From Podocnemis expansa (lineage: Eukaryota > Chordata > Testudines > Podocnemididae), in contig ML682028.1 of assembly GCA_007922195.1 (NCBI GenBank), forward strand, positions 17,637,053 through 17,701,052: 64,000 nucleotides of DNA. Reading direction: 5' to 3'. The translations under genes and the position numbers were made by a program. Positions 14,001 through 26,000 of this stretch are shown piece by piece. How positions within the stretch are numbered: the stretch's first letter is position 1; each line of letters begins with the position of its first letter. The notes beneath the pieces are model-generated. The model was not told the DNA's origin, did no database searches, and saw nothing but the letters and a program-made list of their open reading frames with translations.

Positions 14001-17000
14001 GCTTCCAGTTTGTACGTGCAAATGGCATTTCTATGTGGAAATGGGCTAGTGATATGATGTTAGATTGGGGTCATGGGACACCTGATACTATTTGTGCACA
14101 GAAAGATGAGCTTTGGAGCACCTAAAAGGTAGGTATCCCAAAATGGAGTGCAATTTAGACATTGCAGAGAGTCTACTTCAGTGGTATTGCACCGAAGGTT
14201 GGCCAGTGTGCTCAGGCATCTTGGAAAGAAAAGTCACCACCTCATCTCCAAACACATAATTCTCTGGCTGCAGCTGGAATCCATGAAATCCACAAACAAG
14301 TGGTCACCATCATGGATGGTTCTGAATTTAACATGGACCCAGTAAGCTCTGACGTGTACTGATGGACACTCTGCTGATACTGCCTGGCCTTAAGCAGAGT
14401 GATGATGAGTAGTGGGAAAAAGCCTGTCCACAAAACCCATTCTTCAGATGCCATGGGGGACCAAGAGAGAGAAAATCACCTTCCCCCACACAAACACAGA
14501 CACACACTCCACCCTGGCCATGGGAGTGGTCGGAGCATAGGAAATCAGGGTGAGAATGAGCAAAGCAAGACAGAAGGGATTTGTGGGTGAGGTGAGGAGA
14601 GGAGAGAAAGAGTCCCCAGCCAAAAGATGGGCCAGCAGCAGCAGAGAGAAGTAAACAGAGTCCCTTGACCAGGTCTGATGAAGTCAGACTCCCTGACAGC
14701 TGTTGTGATAGATGCAGGAGCAGTAGCACATCAGCAAAACTTAGTATTGCAGAGGAGTAAGACGGCGCAGTCTGCTGCGGTGACAGGATTCCTGAAGGAA
14801 TGCCCCAACTCTGTGTGCAAATATACATAGACACATAGATAACTGGGGCTCTTAGCTAGCTCACTTCTTCAGTAGTCCTCAAAACACTTTGCAAAGGAGG
14901 GCAGTATCATCATTCCCATTTTACAGATGGAAAAGCTGAGGCACAGAGCAGGGCAATGTCTTGCCCAAAGTCATGTGGGTGAAGTTAGGAATGGAAGCCA
15001 GCCCAGGGGTCTACCCAGTCCACCACAGCCTCCCATTGCAGCTATCTGTGAATAGACACATACACAAATAGGCCTGGTCAACCTGTACGTATTGAAGTGT
15101 CCAATCAGAGCTGGACTGAACAAGTGGCTTTACAGGCTGCAGCCCCAGACCCTGGGCTCAAGACTGCCCTGCCACCCTGAGCCCTGCAGAAACAAATCAG
15201 GTATCACACGTGGAGGCGGGCCAATGTGCATGCCCCTGCACCACCTGCCCCTGCAGGTAGCTGGTTTGCAAGTCCTGGGCCCTCTGAGCCAGCTGGGCTC
15301 CCAAGTGTCGGGCTGCTCCTACGGCTGCTCAGCCTGCAGACCACAGCACCAGCTTGCCCAAGCATCATCCTGCTCCAGGGTGGGCATTGCTGAGTTTGGG
15401 GGAAAGCCCCCAAAAGTGGATAGCCCTGGGCCCCCAGCCCTGTGTCCAGTACAAGATATTACTTTTCCCACCTTGTCTTTCATGTATCCAAGGGAATATT
15501 TTCTTTTTTTTTCAAATAGTCTTCATTTGAAAATGACATTTTTTGATTAAACAATTGTCTACTTGGTCAGACTTGCAGAGAGACAGGGGAAGGATGTGAA
15601 AAATGTTGTGCTTCTTTTCAATGTTTCTGCTCAAGCTGACATTTAAAATATCAAAATGCTCAGAACCACTTTCACATTCAAAGTGTTGACAGTCGTTTCA
15701 ATAATGTTTCCAAGGAAAGTTTGGAGGGAAAAATGGGGAGAAATGGCAATTAAAAAAAAAATACAAGCAAATGAAAAATGGATCCATTTAAAATCCTTTG
15801 AAACAAAATCAGCTTTGAAGTCTTGAGGAAAATGAGTTTGCCATTTTTAGTAGTTCTGCAAACACCAATTTATGCATATAACTCTGTAGGTATAAATATA
15901 TGCATCCATATATTGCAAATCTAGAAATGTTATTAACTGCCAGGCTCTCTTTAAGCTCAGCAGGGATCTGAAGATTATCCCAGCAACCAGGGGTTAAAGT
16001 AGGCCAGAACACAGCGGAACAGTGTTCCGGGGCCCTCTATTTTTAGGGGCTCAACATTTTGGGGCCCCTAAAAATAGAAAATGGAGCCAGAACGCTGCAT
16101 TCCAGGGCCCACCATTTAAAAATTAGCAGGCCCCACAATGCAGTGTTCCAACTCCATTTTCTATTTTTAGGAGTCCCGACAATGAGGCCCTGGAATGCCA
16201 TTCTGGAGGGCAGGGAGCTGCTCTGGCCTGAGCCTGCTATGACTAAGCATGCTTAGAGCCTCTGAGCATGCTCAGTCAGAGCAGGCTCAGGCTGGAGCCT
16301 CAGCCCAGGCCAGGACCACTCCAGTGACATGGTGGCCAGGTAAGGAGGCCCTGGGGGAGGAGGTCATGTGGGGACAGGTTAGCCAGCCCTATGGAGAAAG
16401 GGCGCAGGGGAGGGGGTCAGCCCGGGGCAGGGGAGCAAGACTGCATGGGACGGCAGGGGTGTTGGTGGACCAGCAGTGAGAGAGGGGCTGGGGCAGTAGC
16501 TGGGGTGGGAGTAGGCATGCAGGGAGCAGTACCTGGGGTGGGGGGCAGGCGTTTGGGGGGCAGTAGCTGGGGTGGGAGGGCAGTCACTGGGGTGGGGACA
16601 GACATCTGGGGGGCAGTAGCTGGGGGGGTGAAAGGGGGGCCCACCAATTTAAGAGGGTTCCGCGGCCCACCAAATTATATTTTAACCCCTGCCAGTGACA
16701 AATGAGTGATAATTAGAATTTTAAGTATCTTTCTTTGAAAACTGACAAGCTGCTGCCCCTGTGGGTTAAAAACTCGTAAAGAACTTACAGGTTTTGACTG
16801 GATGAATCTGAGGCGGATATACAAAGATAGGTCATGTCCTGAAACAGAAGGAAGGAGACATTAAAGTGCCTTCCACATGCCTACAACCAGAAATCTCCTC
16901 CCTCCCTGCCCTCCCTGACTGTTCCTGCTTGGTAAACCAGGTACCAGTTCTGGAGGCATCCGCTGTGCACTGGCAAATTCATAGCTGGAAACAAAGCAAC

Positions 17001-20000
17001 TCTTCTGTATTGTTCGAAAAAGGTGTTAGACTTGTAAGGATGTGTTTAGTGTCTATAAAACACTTGTAAGTTGCTGCATGCATTAATCCTACTTATAATG
17101 GGCATATTCCATGATTTTGTTTTATGATTGTAAAAGGTCTGCTCTGAACTTGTGAACTCAGCAGGCACAGGGACTCCCCCTACCCATCCAGAAGAGCTAT
17201 CAAAATTAAGTGGGCAACAGCTTTGCTGATTTTCCCATCCAGACATGGGGAATTATATGCAGAATGCTTCATCACATCAGTCTGAATGCTGGAAGAAGGA
17301 CATAAAGATAGATTTATCATCATTTTGCTGTTTGGACTCTTAATGGGCTGGAGCTAAGGAAAAAAAAAGCAGAGATCACAGGATCAACTGGGGACAGTCC
17401 TGAAAAGACATTCAATGCTAATTGATTGCTACATCTCTGTGGCCTTTTGAAACCATACAAAGCAACTCACTTGAGCATATATGTTGCCTGCTTTAGCCTG
17501 CAAATAGCACTTATTTCTTTTTCCTAGTTGATAAATTCTTAACTATTTACTATAGGATTGACTAACAGTGTTGGCGCTGGTGTGAGATCTAAGGCAGTAG
17601 TTTTCAAACTTTTTTCTTGGAACCCAATTGAAAAAAATCATTTATGCTCATGACCCAATAATTAAATCTTTGAGCAATGCTTTCTAGTCTTGAGGAGGTG
17701 GCAGCAGGAGGCGCTGTGACCCAGTACCTGAGGGTGTGCGACACAGTAGTGGTTCCCAACCTGTAGTTTGAAAACTACTTATCTAAGGTACAAATTGATT
17801 GGGAGTTTGGGACTGATTGATCTCTTGGAACTGGGAGCAGAATATTTTGTTGGTTTTTGGTGTAAGTGACCATTGATCACTAACTCCAGCTTGCCTGGGT
17901 AGCAAGATAGAGCAGAGAGCCCAAAGGGACTCCACAGTAAGATTGTTACAGGAGGACACATAAGTTATCAGGTTGGTGAAATCTAATTAGACCATACACC
18001 AGCCTGGAGTGTTTGCTCTGCAAGTGACTCTCCTGGTCGTGAGCTTCTGCCCCCAAGGTCCCACCCTTATTCCATCTCTTCCTGCCCTAGCATGCAGTGT
18101 AGGTGGGGGTTTTCAGGAGCGGCAGCTGAGTGGAGGCGGGACCTAGAGGTGGAGCAGGCATGGAGCATGTGTGGAGCTTTGGAGGAGGAGGCAGAGTGGG
18201 GGTGGAGCCTCAAGAGGAGAAGTCAATGTGGAGGCGGGGCTCCGGGAGGCACCAAACAGTGCAACAACTAGCTGGGGTTAAAATCCTGTCCATGTTGAAG
18301 TCAACATCCTCACCAAAAGACTGGCCACACAAAATACAGGGTGCCATACAAATTTAAGTTCCACAGAGGCAGATGGAAAATGTCATTGATTTTCTAGGCA
18401 TAATCAAGTTTGTGTATCCTGGATGACTTATAACATGCTTTTCAGACAACACCAGCCCCGTCCAGACCGGTGAAAGGAGTTATTATTTATTCAGGGTAGT
18501 ATTAACTATGTGCCAGGCACTTTCCAAGCATTTAAGAAGGACCTTGTGCCAAGGGGTTCACAATGTGATTGCACTAACACCCAGCTAACAACATCTGTGT
18601 TTAAAACAAGTGGGGTGGAATCCTGGCCCTCAGTCAAGTTTCCTGTGGATAATACTGGAAATAAAGTGAAATTGGTATATCACAGCCCATGCCTGAGCTC
18701 TGTGATTCCAATGGTAAAGTGCTGGAAACATATGGGAACCTCAAAGTCCCGTGTTTAGAGTTCACCTCTGGCCCTAGTTACAACACAATTTTCCCTGACC
18801 CTGTTGCAACATGGTTCTGTCTCTTGTATTGCAGCCAGGACTTTAACCTTGTGAGGAGACCATGAAAAAATAAAGATCATGGCACAATTCAGAAACGTGG
18901 CAAGAACACAGTCAGCTGCCACCTCGTCATCAACCTGGAATCATGCTGTACTCAAGCTGAGCAAGAAAGTGTTGTAACTAGTTCACCTGCCATGGAGCTA
19001 GTTGTCCTGGAGATGAGGCCACACCTGGCTTAAGGAAATATGTGTAAACAAGTCCACTATTTGTCATGGAGAAGGCCATACCTGGACTAAGAAAAGGTGT
19101 GTGAACATGTTCCAAAAGGGTAGCAGTGTCAGTCTAGTTCAGCAAAACAAACAATTATTAAATAAATCTGTTTCTTTAAAACTGCCGCAAGACTCCTTGT
19201 TTGGTTCATAAACATGTCCACACCTAGGCTAAGAACGTCTACAGGAAATCCCTCTCATCAGTGAGTTATTTCTTTTTCTTGTTATCTGTGGGTGTGTGGG
19301 TGTGTCTGTGTAAATATATATATATTTAAAAAATTAGGCTTGCTGCATTGTGGTGGAGGGGGAGAAGAAGTTTAAATTTATTTTTCTTTAAAACAATGCT
19401 TCTTAGACCCCCACCCCCCAGCACAGCATGAAAATTAGAAAGTGGAGTTTTTATAAAGCGGATAGGAATCCTGCCAACCAGTAGCTGAGTATGTAAACAG
19501 AAGCTTACTGCATAATCCAAGAGCATTTCAGTTCTTCTTCAATCTCCTTGCTGGGATCTGGGATCAACTGTGCTACACTTCAAGGACTAGATCCAAAGTC
19601 AAACTGAAGTCTGTGGGAAGACTGGCATTAGCTTCAAGCGAGCTTTGGATCTGGCCCTAGGGAACACATTGTTAAGTAGCAGCTAGGACCCAGGGGCATG
19701 GAGCAGCACCCTGGTATGGTACAAATACTTAAGACACTGGGACCAAACATCTGGAACTGGGATACCTCGCACTTAAGGGATTAACCAGTTGGCTCTCTGC
19801 ACAGCACTGAGCACAGCACCACACCTTACACCTGCCAAACAGTGTGTGCATAGCCCCTCCCTCTCCTCATAGGGAAAGAGTTTTATTATATGGAATGAAA
19901 TCTTTGCTTGTCAGGTTATTAAATGTCACATACCAACCAGTGGTATGCCACACAGCTCTCCCCCAGCGCCCAGCAGCATTACCGCATTTCTTGGGCAGCC

Positions 20001-23000
20001 CCTGTGCATGTGCCAAGCTACACCACAAGAGACCGATTTGATCACCACCATTCACTCCTAAGGCTGTAGGTCATTCTCTGCCTGTTCCTGATTTTTCTGT
20101 AGGCTTTTCTCCACTTTTTCCGAGACTCTCCTCTCTTTCTAGCAAGTATGAGGCCGGCCAGCCCAGCCATGTGACTCAGCAATTTGGTGACTTGTGGAAG
20201 AAATTTGAGCCATGAGTCTCCTGTTTCTGCCCCCTCCTGTCTAAGTGAGGAAGTAGCTCACACCACTGGCCCTGTGACCCTGCTGGCCAAGGACCACAAG
20301 GATGGGAATCCCCTCTTTGGCATTGTTCCCACACTGAGCCCAGGCCTGTGGGATTTCCAACAAGACAACGTTTAAACCTGCCCCCAAGGACACATGCCCA
20401 ACCGTGGCTGAAGTAAGAGCACACGCTAAACGTCAGAAGCCTCACTGCACTGCTACACAAAGTCAATGGAACCGAACAAGTCAAATCAAATCAAATCAAA
20501 TCAAATCTTGGGGCTGGAAGGGACCTCGTGAGATCATCGAGTCCAACCCCCTGGGAATTGAACTCAGGACCTTCTGCACGTTAAGCAGAGGTGTTAGCCA
20601 AGTCGTAGGCACTTGTGGGCTTTAGCATGCAAGGGGGCTGGATGGGTGGTTAAGAGGGCAAAAAGTTCATTGTCCCCGCCTTGATGTGCTGCTTGCAGCC
20701 AGGCACTGAGTTTGCATGGCCACCAGACCCCCTGCTGGAAATGAGGGGATTCCCAGAAGTTAAGGAAGGGGGATCTTGGGGACCAGTCAGTCCCCAAGGG
20801 TCAGTGCTGATGATGACTCAGACAAGACAAGGAGATTTGAGTCCCACGTATCCTATTGACAAGAATAGGGCAGAGTCCCCATTCCACACTCCACTGAAAA
20901 CATGGCAGAAAACAGCATCCAGAGTCAGGGATGGGCTGGAGCTGAGTGGCTGGCTGATTAGAGCTGCTTAAGAGCCAGGGAGCGCTCCTGCCTGGGCAGT
21001 TATGGAGAAGTTTCCCCTGTGGCCCACCTCCTGTCTTGCCATGTCTGCTAATCTTCAGACAACATAACCTTCTCTGCCCCCTCTCTAGTATGTGGGCTGG
21101 CCAAAGGTTGTGCAGTGACTGCGAAAGGTGCCTGGCTGGCCCTGACTGCCACCCCCCACCCTCCCTAGTGGCCTGGGAACAGCTGCAGTGCATCACTGCT
21201 GTGAGAAGATTTAAATTGCTGGCTAGGATTATCCCCATCACCTGGAATTAATGGGCTTTCCCTGTGGCCAGCAGTGCTGACAGCACTGCCACAGGGCATT
21301 CCCCTCCATTGGCATCATTCTGAGCAGGAGAAGGTGGGTCTCATTACACCTGAAGGGCTGATCCACAGAAGAGGATAAAAGCCTACTACTGCTGTCAGCT
21401 AATAGACTTCAGCCCAGATTTGATGCCACACTTAGCATCCCAATGCCTGATTTAGGAGCCTACATCTTATTTTCAAAGGGGATTGAAGCAACATCTATTT
21501 ACATTTCAAACTGTGGGCCCACATCCCTCACCTCCAAGTACAGAAGCTTGTGGTGCTGAAGGCTCTGGGTTCACGCCCCCTGTCAGTCCTACCAGGGCCA
21601 GTTTTAGCTGCTTATTGCCTGTCTGAGATGTGGGAGGTCCCAGCAGCACAGGGGCCACTTCACTGCTGGAAAAGAGGGTCAGGAGTGAGCATGTCCACGT
21701 GGACTCTCAGGGATTCTCTTCACATATCATCAGGAAGTTTACACTTGAAATTAGGTGCAGGTTTCTAACCACCAGAGGAGTGAAATTCTGGAATAGCCTT
21801 TGAAGGCGAGCAGTGGAGGCAAAAAACCTAGCTAGCTTCAAAGCTGAGCTTGATAAATTCATGGAGAGGATGGTATGATGATTGGCAATTGACTGCTCTT
21901 TGAGTACTGGTGACAGATATGCCAATGCCTGAGATGGGATGATTGATGGGGTGGATTTAGAGGTATTACAGAGAATTCTTTCTTGGGTGTCTGGCTAGTG
22001 ACTCTTGTCCACATGATCACCATATTTGGGGTCAGGAAGGAATTCCCCCCCCCCCCCCCCGGCCAGATTGGGAAAGGCTCTGGGAAGGTTTTGCTTTTCT
22101 TTGTAGCATGAAACATGGCTCACTTGCTAGTGGATTCTCTTTACCTTAAAGTCTTTCAACCATGATTGAATAACTCATTCCTAGGTAGAGGCTTATCACA
22201 GGAGTGGGTGGGTGAGGTTCTGTGGCCTGCATTGTGCAGGAGGTCAGACTGGATCATCATATTGGTCCCTTCAGACTTCGGCGTCTATGAGTCTACATAC
22301 ACCCATACTCAGGGCTGCTGTCAGGCAGGTTTCCTGTTCCCACACTCCACCTGTGGCAGCTAGGGTAGAAGAGGATCACTCTGAGAAACCCTGATCCTCA
22401 CCCCCATGGCCAGGAAAGCAGCCGTCTTCTTCCCTTGCTGCTTCACCTGGATGGAGGACAAGGCGATGATGAGGCTGACAGAGCTCCAGGCAAACACTGC
22501 CTCTTATCATCCTCATTTGCACACTTGTGCAAACGTGGCCTGACCCCCTCCCCTCGAGACATGTTCTCCAGGCACTGGGGGTAGAGCAGCCTCAGTCTAA
22601 ACTGAAGGCCATTTTCTATCTCCTGCCTATATAAACACAGTCAACCTCACCTCAGAGATCTTCTGCAAGGACCCTCACGCTGCCTGATGACTGGAAAGAC
22701 ATAGCCCATGATTCAAGGAATCACACGGCTCTGTGAAAATGGGGTTAGAGCAGCAAGCCAGAGCAAGCCATGATGAGGGCAGCTGCTACGCAGCCTCCCA
22801 CTGAAATGGACCTCAACTAGGTCACTTTTGTACGGTGAGCCTGGCTAACACCATGCCGGGTGCATCCTCCTGTCTCCAGCAGCAGAGATGGGCACTGAAG
22901 CTGAATGGAGCTACTGTGATCTTGACTTTGGCCCAAAAAAAGTCCATCCAGAGGCGGTGCAGGGACATCTTAATGAAAAACTGAGCTGCACACCAGTGTT

Positions 23001-26000
23001 TCCCAACCAGTGTGCAGCAACACAGCAGTATGTCATCAGGCCTGAACAGGTACGCCAGGGAATTTTTTGAAAAACTACTGGAAGAAGTCTGGATTGGCTC
23101 ATGGATATTCATGAGTTCATTTGGAGACTACGTGGTGCTGTGCCTCAAAATAATTAAAGGTATCAAGGTGTGCTACGGCAGAGGAAAAGTTGGGAACCAC
23201 TGCTGTACACCATCAGCTCATCAGCACAGACCTGGCATGAGCAATAAGTGAAAGCAATTTAGTGGGTCTCAGTCGAGTCACCACCAGGGCAGCTTTCCAC
23301 ATTTCAAAGCCACCCTCACTGGAATTCTTCACTGAGTGGTCAAGATTCAAATGAACTGTAGGCTGAACTATTTATCTTTCTACTAGGACAGATGGCCCTT
23401 GCAGATTAAGAGAAGCTTGCCATGCCCTGCCCCAGACTATGCCAAACAGTGTTGCTACAGGTGGGGATTATGAAAGCCACATCTTTGGCTGAGTTCCACT
23501 TGTGGATTCAGGCCAAAGAACCATCAGACTGTCCCGCCCCGGGGAACCTTCCTCTCTCTTTGCCTGAGCATTTGCCAAGAACTCTTCTCCTTGTCCGCTT
23601 GGCTTTGTGATGGGAAAAGCTATGTTCCAGATCTGCCTCTCAGACTGTAAAAGGTTTGGGAAGCTGTTCTGGGTTTCCTTTGCCCCTTCCTCTTCTATCC
23701 CCCTTGGATCAGCCAGGTCTGCTTGTCCTCTCTAAAGAGCCATGCACATCACCAAACCCTGGCTGGCTCTGAAACAGACTGGCAGCCTCTGCCGAAGGGA
23801 AGTGAGGTGCACAGTGCACTGTGGTGGGGAAGCCCAGGCCTCGTGCAGGAGGGGGCTATGAGTGAGATGTGGACTAGTAAAACAGCAGGGAACGCAGGAG
23901 GAGTGCAGAGAGGGATTGCATTGAATGAGGGGTGAGGTTCTCTAGCACCAGGCTGGGAGCAGCCCTGAAATAACATTTGATGCTGCAGCTTGCCTGGCAC
24001 CTGCCAGCCTCACAGCCAAGCACCCCGACTTGCAACAAGCAAAGCGGTCAAAAACGCATTGACTAAGACATGCAGCTTCCCAGCAGGCAGGAAAGATGCA
24101 CTGCAAATGACCATGGCCCAGCACAGTCCAGCTCCTCAGTGAGTCCTGCCAGCAGCTCTGTGCTTCCCACGCACACCCCCAGAATTAACTGCTGCTCTTC
24201 TAGCCATTTCCTCTTCCCTGATGGAGACAGCTCCCCAGCTCAAGGAGGGAAGATGACAGCACTGGTGTGACTGCCTGGGAACAGCACCCGGGTTTGTGGT
24301 TCCCTGCCTGCCTCTGTGATTGACACATTGCTCAATCCCACCATGTCTTTCCGGTTCCCCTTTTCCTCCAGCCCCACGTGTCTGAAGGTGTCGTAAGCGC
24401 TCTGGGAGGCTGGCCATACATCTGGCATGGCTGGGACAGCTCCCAGGCAGCGGCTGCCCCCTCCCCCCCCCCAACCCTTGCCATTTCCACATCTTTGATT
24501 TTACCCCACACATTACTCAATGGCCCTTAATGAGGAAAATGTTCCAGCTGTTATTTCTCTTTGTCATTCTCCCGGGATGGAGACAGCCCATTCCCAGACT
24601 CCGCAGCTACCATGCAATGGCCACCCAGACTTTCACCAAGAACTGAACCAAGAATCTTGCTCTTTAAAGACCCACGTGCTGCCATCAGAGCTTGACACCA
24701 TGAAACCTCCCCCAAGACAATGCCCTCAGTCTTCGTCCTCTCTGAAAGCATTTCCCCCTTAGCAAAAGATATCATTTTACTAGCAGTGCTGATGGCCAAA
24801 ATAGGGGCTGAGCATTGCCCTCAGTGTGCTATGGACTGAGGCTACCCTCTGCCCAACAGGATGTGGAAGATGACTGTATCGTAGCCCAGGAGAGAGGCAG
24901 CATGGTCCAGTTGGCAGCCCACTGAACCGGAGACCTGCCAGATGAATTTGGGAAGTGGCTGCCCACCTCTGTGCCTCAGCTTCCCCTCCAACTCTTTCTC
25001 TGGCTTGTCTGATTTGCCCTGCAAGCTCATTTTAGCAGTGACTGTCTCTGGCTAAGCATGTACCACACCTAGCGCCATGGGACCCATATCTCACTCCAAG
25101 GTGCAACCCTAATAGAAGTAATTACTAATCAGAACAGCAGCGGTCGGGGAGGGCATGACCAGCAGATGGGGGAGTGGGGAGCCTAATCACAGAGGGCCAG
25201 GAAACTGTAGAAATCAAGAGGCACAAATGATGTATGGATTCACCTAGTCAGTGAAACGCATTCCCAACCAGCAGAGCCACTATCCTGCATAGAGACAGCA
25301 TTCATGGGTACAAATTTCACATACTTGCTTTCCTCTCCACTAGAGGGCAAACGAGCATTTACAGTACACACTGATCTGAGCTGTGGAAAGGCCTGAGAAT
25401 ATGGGGCTAACCGAGTGGGATCTGATTTCCCCCGGGGGTTCCCCCTGTGCAATTCCACCCTCACCTTGTCCATGCCAGGAGTCACATCCTTCCCCTAGCC
25501 CAGGGATGGAGGTAGGGTAAGCTACCTCTGTATTCCCACAGCTCCCTGAGATTTCACCCCACATGCTGTACCAAGCCCCACAGCTGCAGCCCGCAAATAC
25601 AGAGGGGAGTTCTGGACTCAGCTAGCATGGCACATTTGTTTGCACACACAGGTCTGGGCACACAAACACACCCAGCGATTCACGTAAAACATAAGAGCTT
25701 GATTAGAGAAGCCAAGTTTGGCCTTCCTCATGGCAGAGGATGGAGAATCCCTGGTGCTCTTCACATCTCTATTAGAATGAGGCCAAACTAAAGTGGTCAG
25801 ATCTGCTTCTGAGCATCTCCATGGAGCTGGGGCTTTCCATTCTGGCCCAGCTGGGAGAGATGTCCCCCCAGGGCCAAGACTTCCAATGTGCTGCAATAGG
25901 AGTGGAAAATAGGGTCCTTCTGTTCCCACTGCTCTAAATAAGAAAATTGCATAACTCTCTGGAAGTTGATTCCTGTTGCAGTGTCAGAGCAGTCAGCCAA

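Larger units (their letters stand above)
7176..16788 (-). other. DUSP22-like intron 4
   Basis: 9.6 kb without coding exons. Recognisable contents are MIR at about 8300-8460, CR1 fragments at 8505-8865, 11697-11830 and 12985-13580, the TTCGAA palindrome element at 11130-11509, MIR at 14880-15030, and the 704-bp hAT at 15988-16691. Poly-A or poly-T runs occur near 12130 and 13780. Nothing is recognised in 9200-10600. Confidence 0.7.

Noticed and set aside
14328..14834. 168-residue minus-strand frame
   Set aside because: It contains a simple CVCVCV run from a CA repeat and Ser/Leu-rich filler. No splice or domain evidence.
20553..20612. A functional tRNA gene
   Set aside because: Only the anticodon and T arms are recognisable, followed by a CR1-like tail. 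It is a SINE head.
20801..21241. 146-residue minus-strand frame
   Set aside because: No known family, no neighbouring exon phase, and composition is that of the surrounding noncoding DNA.
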